This document shows, piece after piece, positions 7,622 through 16,326 of a DNA stretch of 64,000 nt (positions are counted from its first letter, which is position 1; each line of letters opens with the position of its first letter). Made by a program: the position numbers and the translations under genes. This DNA is from Hyphomicrobium sp. (GTDB taxonomy: Bacteria; Pseudomonadota; Alphaproteobacteria; Rhizobiales; Hyphomicrobiaceae), in the NCBI GenBank assembly GCA_030148425.1, contig JASBTM010000017.1, forward strand, positions 372,001 through 436,000. Reading direction: 5' to 3'. Below the pieces are notes generated by a model. That model ran no database searches. It worked only from the letters and a program-made list of their open reading frames with translations, and had not been told where the DNA came from.

Positions 7622-9688
7622 TCAATTCGTGAATCGAATGCCGCCGTAGCCACCGATGCCGGTCGCCAGGAAGCCGTCGGGAATTTCGTATTGTTTGTCG
7701 AAGAGGTTATCGATGCGGCCGTAGAGGCTGATGTTGTTCGTCAGCTTGTAGTCGGCGGCGACGTTGACGACGGTGAACTCCGGGAGGATGACATTTGCGA
7801 ATGTCGCGCGATCAATATCCATGGAGTCGCCGTAGTAGAGCACCGAACCGGTCAGCAGCAGCTTCTCGTAAGGCGTCCATCCGACGTTGACGCTTGCTTT
7901 GTTACGCGGGCGCCGGAGCAGCCACGCGCCGGTGTCTTCGTTGGTCGCTTCGGTATACGTATAATCGGCGCGGACGCGCAGATCCTTCGTCACGTCGACC
8001 GACACGAACGCTTCGACGCCTTCCGTCTTTGCCTTGCCGACGTTGGCATAGGTCGAGATGAACGTCGTGGGATTGTAGGTACTCTCGATCAAATCGGTGA
8101 TGTCGTTGTGGAAATAAGTAGCGCCGAACTGGGCGCTACCGCCTAAAACGGCCTGCTCGAAGCCGACGTCGTAGCCGGTATTTTCCTCCGGCTTCAGATC
8201 GGGATTACCGAAGAAGAAAAACGACGGATAATCCTGGAATCTCTGCGAAAGGCTCGGTGCTTTGAAGCCAGTGCCGATGCTGCCCTTGAACTTGGTGCCA
8301 GTTGCCTCGACGATGTAAGCGGGCGCGATCCGCCACGTCGTGTGGCCGCCGAAGTTTTCGTTATCGTCGAAACGGAAGTTGGCGACCACGAAGAGATTGC
8401 GGATGACTTCGGATTGAAGCTCGGCGAAAACGCCATTGTTCCATTCCTGGGCGAAGACATCCGGGCCGTTGAATTGCTCGATCTGGTGCTCGGCGCCTGT
8501 GACGAGCGTGTATCCCGTCGCGAGTTTGGTCACGGTCCGCCAATCATATTTCACGCGATCGCCTTGGTAATAGCTGTTGCCGAGGACGCGGTCGACGTTG
8601 TCAGTTTGCGAGTTCGAATAATTGATGCCGAAATAACTCGTCACATCACCGCGGAGCGCCCTCCAAACAACTTCGCTGCGCGAATAGAAGTCGTCGACGT
8701 TTGAACCCGATTGATACGAGCTCGGATAGGACGAGTTCGTGAACGGATCATAGGAGTCGCCAGTGAACTTCAACGCGCCGTCGGTATAACGGGCGACGAG
8801 ATTGACGGTGACGTCCTTGGTGATGTCGATGCCGAGCCGCGACGAATATGTCCAATTGTCATAGCTGTTCGGGAAGCGCCGTTCACCGGGCTGGAGAAGA
8901 TCGAAGGGCGTCACCGGAGTATCGTCGGCACGGAAGTGCGAGATGTTGACGTAGTAGTTGTATCGATCCGTACTGCCGCTCGCGCTCAGCGCTTGATTGA
9001 ACGTTCCGAAAGAACCGCCCTCGACCATCGCGGTGGTCTTGAGAGGTCCCTTGCCCTTCTTGGTATAAATCACAATGACGCCGCCCAGCGCGTCCGCACC
9101 GTAGAGGCCGCTTTGCGGCCCTCTCAGGATTTCGACGCGCTCGATATCCATCGCGAGCATCTGGCCGAGATCGAAGGTGCGGTTAGGCGTACTTGGATCG
9201 CTGACGTCAATACCGTCGATCAAAATCTTGGTGTGGTTCGAGTTCGTCCCGCGCATGAACACGGACGTCTGGCCGCCTGGCCCGCCCGTTTGCACGACGT
9301 TGAGACCGGGAACCGCTTTCAGGACATCAGGCAGTGTGCGGCGCTGCTGAGCTTCGATTTCCTTAGCCGTGATGACCGTCACAGAGCTGCCGATCTCTTC
9401 GACGGGTTCGGGCGTTCCTGTCGGCGAAATTGCGATGTCCGGATTGCTACCGCTTTGCGTCGCGGAACTGCTCGAACTTGAACTGGCAGGCGTTGAAATC
9501 TGCTGGGCCGCGGATGGCGCCTTTGCCGCCTTCTTCGGCGGCGCGTCAGAATCCGGCGTAACCGTCACTGGCGGCAACTCAGCATCGGCCGATGCCGGCA
9601 CCTGAGCCTCTGCGGAAAAAGCTGACATACCCAGCGTAGCGCAGGCGAAGAACGCTCGCCTCTTGGTGTGCTTTGGAACGCGTAGCAT
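7622..9688 (-). CDS. btuB: TonB-dependent outer-membrane receptor, BtuB-like (vitamin B12)
   Basis: The 688-residue protein has a signal peptide ending near SAFSAEAQ, a Pro/Ala/Ser-rich spacer, a TonB-box-like stretch LPPVTVTPD, a plug domain (VEEIGSSVTVITAKEIE, then LPDVLKAVPGLNV and RVEILRGPQSGLYGADALGG) and a 22-strand-type barrel ending GGYGGIRFTN. Such receptors take up large substrates through the outer membrane with TonB energy. The assignment to cobalamin rests mainly on the B12 riboswitch about 250 nt upstream in the same direction. A siderophore-type receptor would look similar but would not normally have this switch. Confidence 0.88.
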   Translation of the reverse strand: MLRVPKHTKRRAFFACATLGMSAFSAEAQVPASADAELPPVTVTPDSDAPPKKAAKAPSAAQQISTPASSSSSSSATQSGSNPDIAISPTGTPEPVEEIGSSVTVITAKEIEAQQRRTLPDVLKAVPGLNVVQTGGPGGQTSVFMRGTNSNHTKILIDGIDVSDPSTPNRTFDLGQMLAMDIERVEILRGPQSGLYGADALGGVIVIYTKKGKGPLKTTAMVEGGSFGTFNQALSASGSTDRYNYYVNISHFRADDTPVTPFDLLQPGERRFPNSYDNWTYSSRLGIDITKDVTVNLVARYTDGALKFTGDSYDPFTNSSYPSSYQSGSNVDDFYSRSEVVWRALRGDVTSYFGINYSNSQTDNVDRVLGNSYYQGDRVKYDWRTVTKLATGYTLVTGAEHQIEQFNGPDVFAQEWNNGVFAELQSEVIRNLFVVANFRFDDNENFGGHTTWRIAPAYIVEATGTKFKGSIGTGFKAPSLSQRFQDYPSFFFFGNPDLKPEENTGYDVGFEQAVLGGSAQFGATYFHNDITDLIESTYNPTTFISTYANVGKAKTEGVEAFVSVDVTKDLRVRADYTYTEATNEDTGAWLLRRPRNKASVNVGWTPYEKLLLTGSVLYYGDSMDIDRATFANVILPEFTVVNVAADYKLTNNISLYGRIDNLFDKQYEIPDGFLATGIGGYGGIRFTN

Positions 9689-9935
9689 TTGACCCCCCGG
9701 TCGTAATCACGAGGGTGGCTTGCCGCGCCGGCTATACAGCTGCTGTCGGTATCCGCGCGCAATTTCGCACGCGGTTCGCGAGGAACCACGCCGAACGATC
9801 GGCACGCGTGAAATGTTCTATCCGCTCAGCACAACGACCTGCATGACCGACGTGGCTCTCCACCGGTTGACATACAGCCGCCGCTACGGGTTTCCGCTCT
9901 ACCGCGCCCCACGCACGGAAGATGGGCAGCTTGTG

Positions 9936-10140
9936 TCGGCAGGTCTCCTGACTTGCGGCTCAGGCGTCTTCTCCGACCTTCCCGACGATCTCAATGGCGA
10001 GATCATCAGTGGTTATTCGGAGCGGACTCGCCGCTTACAGTTGCGGGGGCAGTCACGGCATCGGCGCATGAAGCGCCTCACCGTGTTCCCATTTTCACCG
10101 CTCGCCCGAAGAATCGAGAAAGCGGAACCGTCACGTCGTC
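9936..10140 (-). promoter_or_regulatory. Cobalamin (B12/AdoCbl) riboswitch
   Basis: On the minus strand the sequence contains the conserved elements in order: GGTTCCGC near 10130, GGTGAAAATGGGAACACGGT near 10090, GCCCCCGCAACTGTAAGCGG near 10045, and the B12 box AGTCAGGAGACCTGCC at 9938-9953. The B12 box is complete. It precedes the BtuB-like receptor gene, so high cobalamin should shut down the three-gene unit. The 247 nt between box and start codon hold no gene and may carry the expression platform. Confidence 0.95.
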
Positions 10141-10376
10141 ATTACGCACATAGTTGTGCCGGTTGAGTCAACAAGGTTGTTTTGCGAGCCATGGTGGTTC
10201 GAGGGCTCTGTCGATTGTTCGCCCTCGCCGCTATTCGGAACCCGATCACTTCAAGGTTGGGTGAACACCCGCCCGTCTCGGCGCGACTTCGATATTTTCG
10301 TTTCAGGAGCGCTTTACAAATTTTCATATAAGTGAAAACTTACCTCCTCGCTTCATCTTCAAAAAGGTGAAATACC
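10141..10376 (+). promoter_or_regulatory. Divergent promoter region between B12 operon and polyamine operon
   Basis: Non-coding. It holds the minus-strand start region of the riboswitch transcript and, on the plus strand, a TTTACA -35-like hexamer (10313-10318), the palindrome at 10321-10338 and the ribosome site AAGGTGA before the GTG at 10377. Confidence 0.5.
10321..10338 (+). promoter_or_regulatory. Palindromic operator, copy 1 (TTTTCA-N6-TGAAAA)
   Basis: TTTTCATATAAGTGAAAA has perfect 6-bp arms and stands 39 nt before the FAD-oxidase start, next to the -35-like TTTACA. A near-identical site lies before the permease gene (11678-11695), so it is likely the operator of the XRE-cupin regulator encoded in the same operon. 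Confidence 0.65.
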
Positions 10377-11660
10377 GTGACTGCATTCGCGCCAACATCC
10401 GCCTGGGTGGAAGAACCTGCCGTGGCTCTTCCAAACGATCCGCTGGGGGCGAACGAAAGCTGCGACTTGGCGATCGTCGGCGCAGGAATTTTGGGGCTCT
10501 CCTCCGCCTTGGATGCCGCGCGACGGGGACTTTCCGTGCGCGTGATCGACGCGGCGACCGTCGGCGATCGCGCATCGGGGCTCAACGGCGGACAGGTCAT
10601 CGCCGGATTCAAATACGACCCCGACTGGCTCGTCGCGCATTTCGGCGCGAAGCGAGGTGAAGCGCTCGTCAACTTCGGGGCCACGACGCCCGACGCGGTC
10701 TACGATCTGATTGCGCGCGAGGGACTTAACGTTCCGCACCAACGCAGCGGATGGATTCAAGCCGCCCATTCCGAGGTCGCCATGCGCGCCGCCGAGGAAC
10801 GCGCGAGACAGTGGAGCGCGCGCGGAGTCGCGGCTAAGATTCTCGATGCTTCCGAAATCGCGCGACTCACCGGGGCACGCGGATATATCGGCGGTTGGCT
10901 CGATCCACGGAGCGGCGCCATACAGCCGCTCGCGTATGTCCGCGAACTCGCACGCGTTGCCGCGGCTGCGGGCGTCCGCGTTGCCGAAAATACGCGTGTT
11001 GCAACGTTAAAGCGCGAAATTGGCGGATGGGTGCTGCAAACAGCGGACGATCGATCGCTGCGCGCCAAAACCGTCATCGTCGCGACCAACGCCTATGCCG
11101 ATGGTCTCATTCCGGGTCTTGCCCGAACATTGCTACCCCTCCACTCCTTCCAGATCGCGACCGCACCGCTGCCGGATTCCGTACTCTCGACGATTTTGCC
11201 GGAAGGGCAGGTCGTCTCGGATTCGCGCCGTATCATCATTTATTACCGCCGAGGTCCCGGCGGCCGAATACTGTTCGGCGGCAGAGGATCGACGGCCGAG
11301 CCGACAAACCCGAGGGCGTGGGCGCATCTCGAGCACGCGTTGAAGCGGCTCTTTCCGGCGCTCACCGATGTGGCCATCGAAAAGCGATGGTACGGCCGCG
11401 TCGCACTCACCCTCGATCACCTTCCGCATGTGCATGAACCGGAGCCGGGCCTTCTCGTCGCTGCCGGCTGCCAGGGGCGCGGAGTCGGGCTCATGACCGC
11501 TCTCGGCCCCCGCCTCATCGACTACATCGTCACGCAGGATGCGGAGAGAATTCCATTTCCGATTACGCCGATACGGCCCATTCCCTTCCATGCGTTTCGC
11601 AACATCGGCATCAGCGCAGCCATCGCCTGGTACCGGCTTGTCGACATGCTCGAACGGTGA
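10377..11660 (+). CDS. FAD-dependent amine oxidoreductase, PuuB/DAO family
   Basis: The 427-residue protein has an N-terminal FAD-binding motif GAGILG (residues 35-40), the typical DAO phrase RASGLNGGQVIAGFKYDPDW, a central substrate domain and the C-terminal FAD phrase GLLVAAGCQGRGVGLM. This pattern matches gamma-glutamylputrescine oxidase and related amine oxidases, which oxidise an amine to an aldehyde with release of H2O2. It heads a unit with a spermidine/putrescine-type ABC transporter and a PuuR-like regulator, so a polyamine or related amine is the likely substrate. The GTG start is fixed by AAGGTGA 6 nt upstream. A second, distant relative is at 28085. Confidence 0.82.
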   Translation: MTAFAPTSAWVEEPAVALPNDPLGANESCDLAIVGAGILGLSSALDAARRGLSVRVIDAATVGDRASGLNGGQVIAGFKYDPDWLVAHFGAKRGEALVNFGATTPDAVYDLIAREGLNVPHQRSGWIQAAHSEVAMRAAEERARQWSARGVAAKILDASEIARLTGARGYIGGWLDPRSGAIQPLAYVRELARVAAAAGVRVAENTRVATLKREIGGWVLQTADDRSLRAKTVIVATNAYADGLIPGLARTLLPLHSFQIATAPLPDSVLSTILPEGQVVSDSRRIIIYYRRGPGGRILFGGRGSTAEPTNPRAWAHLEHALKRLFPALTDVAIEKRWYGRVALTLDHLPHVHEPEPGLLVAAGCQGRGVGLMTALGPRLIDYIVTQDAERIPFPITPIRPIPFHAFRNIGISAAIAWYRLVDMLER

Positions 11661-11677
11661 GCACTGAGCGATTGACA

Positions 11678-11695
11678 TTTTCGTAAATGTGAAAA
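11678..11695 (+). promoter_or_regulatory. Palindromic operator, copy 2, inside a sigma-70-like promoter
   Basis: TTTTCGTAAATGTGAAAA matches copy 1 at 15 of 18 positions. It follows TTGACA (11672-11677) directly and is followed by AACTAT, so it fills the -35/-10 spacer of a promoter for the permease gene at 11727. That position suits repression. Confidence 0.7.
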
Positions 11696-11726
11696 ACTAT
11701 CGTCGAAGTTCAGGATTGCGAGCACG

Positions 11727-12623
11727 ATGAGCGTTTCCGCCGAGACTGACCATTCGATACCGGCGGCATCCGATCGCCGTAGGCGGCTTTTCCAGTTCGG
11801 GATGTCGGCGCCCGGCGCATTGGCGACGTCTGTCCTTGTGCTGTTCGCTCTCGGCATCGTGCTGTTTCTGAGCTTCCGGACAAATGACGGCTCCCTTCTC
11901 GGAAGCGGCTTTACGGTCGGCAACTTCGCGAGCGCATTATCGGATCCGCTCTATGCGACCGTCATCTTGCGTTCGCTGACGATTGCCGGGCTTGTTACTC
12001 TCGCCACGGTCGTGACGGCTTACCCGGTCGCCTATTACCTCGCGTTTCATGCAGGCAAGCATCGCGGGCTTTTGCTGTTCATCGTGACGCTGCCGTTTTG
12101 GACGAGCTATCTGCTTCGCGTTTTCGCGTGGAAAGTCGTGCTCGCCTACAACGGCGTTCTGAATTCGGCGCTGCTGAACACCGGGATAACGTCCGAACCG
12201 ATCCTCGCGTTTCTCAATACGCCAGCCGCGGTCGTCGTCACGCTTGCCCACGCTTACGCAGCGTTCGCTATCCTGCCGATCTACGTCGCGCTCGAAAATG
12301 TGCCGAAATCGCTGATCGAAGCGGCCGAAGATCTCGGCGCGCGGCCATTTTCTATCTTCCGGCGGATCATCTTGCCAATCTCGATGCCCGGCGTGCTGGG
12401 CGCGGGGCTTGTCGTGTTCGTGCCGACGGTCGGCGACTACGTTACGCCGGCGCTCGTCGGCGGACCGAGCAGCACATTGATCGGCTCGATGATTCAAGCA
12501 CAGTTCGGCAAAGCCAACGACTGGCCCTTCGGCGCGGCGCTATCCGTCATCGTCATGCTCGTGATCCTCGCGGTCGTGGTTGCCGCGCGGTTTGCTGACA
12601 AACATTTCGGGAGCCGGACGTGA
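11727..12623 (+). CDS. potB: ABC transporter permease, PotB-type
   Basis: A 298-residue membrane protein with about six helices after a cytoplasmic N-terminal segment. The EAA loop that contacts the ATPase is visible as EAAEDLGARPFSIFRRIILP followed by an I-S-M-P-G stretch near residue 205. This places it in the spermidine/putrescine permease family. It has its own operator and promoter but probably also receives transcripts from the upstream oxidase gene. It overlaps the next permease gene by 4 nt (GTGA), which implies translational coupling. The exact substrate is inferred from context only. Confidence 0.88.
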   Translation: MSVSAETDHSIPAASDRRRRLFQFGMSAPGALATSVLVLFALGIVLFLSFRTNDGSLLGSGFTVGNFASALSDPLYATVILRSLTIAGLVTLATVVTAYPVAYYLAFHAGKHRGLLLFIVTLPFWTSYLLRVFAWKVVLAYNGVLNSALLNTGITSEPILAFLNTPAAVVVTLAHAYAAFAILPIYVALENVPKSLIEAAEDLGARPFSIFRRIILPISMPGVLGAGLVVFVPTVGDYVTPALVGGPSSTLIGSMIQAQFGKANDWPFGAALSVIVMLVILAVVVAARFADKHFGSRT

Positions 12624-13456
12624 GCGCGCACCGATCCACCGGCCGAGCATGGTTGCGCTTTTACATAGTCGCGTATGTCGTGTTTCTTTATCTGCCGATC
12701 GCGATCATCCCGATTTTTTCGTTCAACAACTCCATCCAGGCGGCGTTTCCGTTGAGCGGCTTCACGCTCGAATGGTATGGAAGCCTTCTGAATAACGAAA
12801 ACCTGCATCGCGCCTTCACGACGAGCCTGATCGTTGGATTTTCCGCCGCGTTTCTTGCTACGACAATCGGTGTGACGGTCGGCTACATGGAAGTTGCCGG
12901 TGGGGATCGCGTCTCGCGGATCATCTCATCGATGGCTCGTCTACCGATCCTCATTCCGGGCGTCATCGTCGGCATCGCTCTGCTGATCCTCGTGAATCTT
13001 GCCGGTCTCGGCCCATCGCGCATCGCCATTGTGCTGGGACACACGCTTGTCGCGTTGCCGACTGCGGTCGTCATCATGCGCGGCCGGTTTCTGGCGCTCC
13101 CCAAGAGCTTCAGCGAAGTCGCGATGGATCTCGGCGCACACGAATGGACGACATTTCGGCGGATCGTGCTGCCACTAGCGGCGCCTGCCATCGCGTCGTC
13201 GTTCATGCTGTCGTTTCTCACATCGTTCGACGAGTTCATCGTTGCGTTCTTTCTTTCGGGCACCGAGCCAACGCTGCCACTCTTCGTCTGGGGTCAACTG
13301 CGCTTTCCGAAAGCACTTCCAAGCGTCATGGCCCTCGGCTCCGTAATTCTTCTCGCTTCGATCGTCATTGCCACGGCTGCCGAGATCATTCGGCGGCGCG
13401 GCGCGCCCGTCTACGATCTTCCAGTCACTGCCAAAGGAAATCTGCCGATCTCTTGA
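12620..13456 (+). CDS. potC: ABC transporter permease, PotC-type
   Basis: A 278-residue six-helix permease with the EAA-type loop SEVAMDLGAHEWTTFRRIVL and the usual PotC C-terminal phrase FDEFIVAFFLSGTEPTLPLF. It forms the second membrane subunit with the PotB-type protein. The GTG start lies inside the stop region of the preceding gene. Family membership is clear; polyamine specificity is inferred from the neighbouring amine oxidase and PotD-type binding protein. Confidence 0.88.
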   Translation: MSAHRSTGRAWLRFYIVAYVVFLYLPIAIIPIFSFNNSIQAAFPLSGFTLEWYGSLLNNENLHRAFTTSLIVGFSAAFLATTIGVTVGYMEVAGGDRVSRIISSMARLPILIPGVIVGIALLILVNLAGLGPSRIAIVLGHTLVALPTAVVIMRGRFLALPKSFSEVAMDLGAHEWTTFRRIVLPLAAPAIASSFMLSFLTSFDEFIVAFFLSGTEPTLPLFVWGQLRFPKALPSVMALGSVILLASIVIATAAEIIRRRGAPVYDLPVTAKGNLPIS

Positions 13457-13479
13457 ACACCATGGAGGAGTATCAAGTC

Positions 13480-14544
13480 ATGTTGGGAAGAACGACACGG
13501 AACATGCTGCACGGAGCCGCCGGCCTCGTGTCTCTCGTCGCCTCGCTCGTCACTCCGGCGCTTGCCGCTGACAAGCTCACGTATTTCACTTGGTCGGGAT
13601 ATGAGCTTCCGGCATTCAACAAGAGCTTCCTTACAGCGCATCCGGATGGCGTCGATATTTCGGTTTTCAGCGACGACGACGAAGCTTTCACCAAAGTGAA
13701 GGCCGGATTCCATCCAGATCTTGCACACCCCTGCTACGACAAGATCGCGCGCTGGAACAAGGAAGGTCTGCTGCAACCGATCGACACGAAGCGCATCAAG
13801 AATTTCGACACGATCTTCCCTGTGTTCAAAGATCTGCCCGACATTCAAGCGGGCGACGGCAAAGTGTGGATGGTGCCGTGGGACTGGGGCAATACCTCGA
13901 TCCTCTATCGTACCGATCTTGTGAAGGATCCGGCGCCGTCGTGGAACCTGCTGTGGGACAAGCAGTACACCGGCCGCATCGCGACCATCGACGCGGTTCA
14001 CGACACGCCCGTGGTTGCGGCTCTCATGGCGGGCGTCAATCCGTTCGATATGTCGCCTGCCGATCTTGAGAAGGTCGCCGCGAAACTGCGCGAGCAGCGG
14101 CCCCTGCTCCGCGCCTATACGACCGACATGACCTCGGTCGAACAATCCCTCGCGAGCGGCGAACTTGTTGCCGCGATGACCTGGAACGCATCCGCGACGA
14201 CGCTGAAGAAGCAAGGCGTCAAGGTCGAGTTCTTGAAGCCCAAGGAAGGCATGCTGACGTGGGCGTGCGGATTCGTGATGCTGAAGGACGCGAAGAACAT
14301 CGATCTCGCCTATGACTTCATTAACAGCCGTCTCGAAGGCGACTCGGGCAAGGAACTCATCACGCAATACGGATATGGCAGTGCATCGAGCGCTGCGTTC
14401 GCCCTCGTTCCGAAGGAAGAGCTTGAACGTCTGCAGCTTCCGGCAGATCCGAACGTCGTTCTGAAGAGCACGGTATTCACGGGCCCGATGAAGCAGAATG
14501 ACGATCTCGCGAAGATGTTCGAGAAGGTGAAGGCGGGCGGCTGA
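13480..14544 (+). CDS. potD: Periplasmic binding protein, PotD/PotF-type
   Basis: The 354-residue protein has a signal peptide ending LVTPALA and a mature part that begins ADKLTYFTWSGYELP, the typical start of polyamine-binding proteins. Further landmarks are GDGKVWMVPWDWGNTSILYR and SLASGELVAAMTWN. It delivers substrate to the two permeases. The ATG at 13480 is used rather than 13462 because the GGAGGAG ribosome site lies between the two. The gene follows potC by 23 nt. Confidence 0.88.
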   Translation: MLGRTTRNMLHGAAGLVSLVASLVTPALAADKLTYFTWSGYELPAFNKSFLTAHPDGVDISVFSDDDEAFTKVKAGFHPDLAHPCYDKIARWNKEGLLQPIDTKRIKNFDTIFPVFKDLPDIQAGDGKVWMVPWDWGNTSILYRTDLVKDPAPSWNLLWDKQYTGRIATIDAVHDTPVVAALMAGVNPFDMSPADLEKVAAKLREQRPLLRAYTTDMTSVEQSLASGELVAAMTWNASATTLKKQGVKVEFLKPKEGMLTWACGFVMLKDAKNIDLAYDFINSRLEGDSGKELITQYGYGSASSAAFALVPKEELERLQLPADPNVVLKSTVFTGPMKQNDDLAKMFEKVKAGG

Positions 14545-14565
14545 TATCGCCCCGCAGAGGATGAC

Positions 14566-15219
14566 ATGCCGGAATTTCGTGGAAAGGCAAAGCACGTGGC
14601 GCGGATAAAACGCAAAGCAGCAAACGAGGACGTTTCGGAGCAGGCACCGTCCGAAACCGACGTTCGACTTGGCCGCCGCATCCGTGCCTTGCGGCTTGAA
14701 CGCAAGCTCGGCATTACTGAAGTTGCACAGCGCGCCGGCATATCGGTTGGCGCGCTGAGTCAGATCGAGCGCGGGATTTCATCGTTGCGCGTGCGTATTC
14801 TTTGGCCTCTTGCCGCGGCGCTTGGGGTGGAGCCGCACAGCCTTCTGGCCGACAGCCACGAGGACAGCGATCTCTACGTCGTTCGTGCCTCGGCGCGCAA
14901 AGAGATCCCTGTCCGGTCGGACGGCATGCGCAAGGAACTGCTTTCGCCTCCCGGCTCCATGCTCACCGGCCTCCTCGTCGTGGTTGAACCCGGCGGCGGA
15001 ACGGACGCATCTTATAGCCACGCGGGCCATGAATTCGGCCTCGTGAAAAAGGGGCAAGTCGAATTGACGATCGATAGCGTTATCTATCTCCTGAAGGCGG
15101 GCGACAGTTTCGCCTTTAAAAGCACGCTGAAACACGCGTTCCGAAATCGCGGCAAGGAACGGTGTGAGATTGTCTGGATCAACACAACGAAGTCTACCGA
15201 GACCGGCAATGGCGAATGA
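14566..15219 (+). CDS. XRE-family regulator with C-terminal cupin domain (PuuR-like)
   Basis: The 217-residue protein has a basic lead, an HTH of XRE type at about residues 36-92 (LGRRIRALRLERKLGITEVA, then SVGALSQIERG) and a cupin sensor domain at about 140-212 (PGGGTDASYSHAGHEFGLVKKG). This is the architecture of PuuR, the repressor of putrescine catabolism. Being inside the transport operon, it probably regulates it, and the twin palindromes at 10321 and 11678 are the likely binding sites. Its 3' end overlaps the start of the ATPase gene by 11 nt. Confidence 0.85.
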   Translation: MPEFRGKAKHVARIKRKAANEDVSEQAPSETDVRLGRRIRALRLERKLGITEVAQRAGISVGALSQIERGISSLRVRILWPLAAALGVEPHSLLADSHEDSDLYVVRASARKEIPVRSDGMRKELLSPPGSMLTGLLVVVEPGGGTDASYSHAGHEFGLVKKGQVELTIDSVIYLLKAGDSFAFKSTLKHAFRNRGKERCEIVWINTTKSTETGNGE

Positions 15220-16297
15220 CGCGCTTCTGCGCCTCGACCATGTTTCGAAAGTTTTCGACAGCGGTACGGTCGGCCTCGATAACGTTACGCTCGATATCGC
15301 ACACGGCGAATTCGTTAGCCTGCTCGGGCCTTCTGGCTGCGGAAAGACGACGAGCCTGCGGGTCATGGCGGGCTTCGAGGCGCCGACGAGCGGGCGCGTT
15401 CTCCTTGAAGGACAAGACATCACTGCGCTGCGCCCTTACGATCGGCCCCTCAATACCGTCTTTCAGGACTACGCGCTCTTTCCGCATATGAACGTGGCGG
15501 AAAACGTCGGATTTGGACTGTCGCTGCGGAAGCTTTCCGGCGCCGAGACGGAAAAGAAGGTCAAGGACGCGCTGGAACTCGTCGGGCTTGCCGACAAGAT
15601 CCGCGCGCGCGTCTCCATGTTGTCGGGCGGCCAGCGTCAACGCGTGGCGCTTGCGCGTGCGCTTGTCTGCTCGCCGCGCGTGCTGCTGCTCGACGAACCG
15701 CTTTCCGCGCTCGATGCGAACCTGCGCGAGCAGATGCAGATCGAGCTGAAGCGGCTGCAATCGCGGCTTGGCACCACTTTCATCATGGTCACCCACGACC
15801 AGGGGGAAGCATTGTCGATTTCCGACCGCATCGTGGTGATGAACCGCGGGAAGATCGAGCAGATCGCTTCGCCCTCGAAACTTTACGATGCACCTGAGAC
15901 GCCGTTCGTCGCCGACTTCATTGGCTCGATGAATCTCCTCGAAGCGGAAGTCCTGGAGACATCTCCGTCATTTGTGCGGGTTTCAGCAGGACCGATGATT
16001 GTCGAAGTTCCGGCGGAGTGCGCTGCATCAAATCCTGCACGTGGGGCGTCGGCGCTCGTCTGCATTCGGCCTGAAGAACTGTCCGTGCAATTGTTTCCGA
16101 CGAACGAAACCGTTGCAGCGCAAATCACGTCTGCCGTTTTCTACGGTCCGATGCAGCGATTGTTCGTCGAGATGACTGGCGGCCAAAAACTGATGATCGA
16201 CATGGGGCGGCGGCGTTCGTCGGAAACGTTCGAAGCGGGCGCTACCGTGCACATCAAGCCAATCCGCGGCTCGGGCCGGATCCTGAGCAAAGGATAG
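15209..16297 (+). CDS. potA: ABC transporter ATP-binding protein, PotA-type
   Basis: The 362-residue protein has Walker A GPSGCGKTT (residues 40-48), signature LSGGQRQRVALARAL (from 138), Walker B LLLDEP (159-164), the switch His in VMVTHDQGEAL-type context and a C-terminal TOBE-like domain from about 275. It powers the PotBC-type permeases. The ATG at 15209 gives a normal N-terminus; an in-frame ATG at 15164 adds 15 unlikely residues inside the regulator gene. It closes the six-gene operon. Confidence 0.9.
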   Translation: MANDALLRLDHVSKVFDSGTVGLDNVTLDIAHGEFVSLLGPSGCGKTTSLRVMAGFEAPTSGRVLLEGQDITALRPYDRPLNTVFQDYALFPHMNVAENVGFGLSLRKLSGAETEKKVKDALELVGLADKIRARVSMLSGGQRQRVALARALVCSPRVLLLDEPLSALDANLREQMQIELKRLQSRLGTTFIMVTHDQGEALSISDRIVVMNRGKIEQIASPSKLYDAPETPFVADFIGSMNLLEAEVLETSPSFVRVSAGPMIVEVPAECAASNPARGASALVCIRPEELSVQLFPTNETVAAQITSAVFYGPMQRLFVEMTGGQKLMIDMGRRRSSETFEAGATVHIKPIRGSGRILSKG

Positions 16298-16326
16298 AAA
16301 AGCGCGAACCGTGTCTTGGATCCGAG

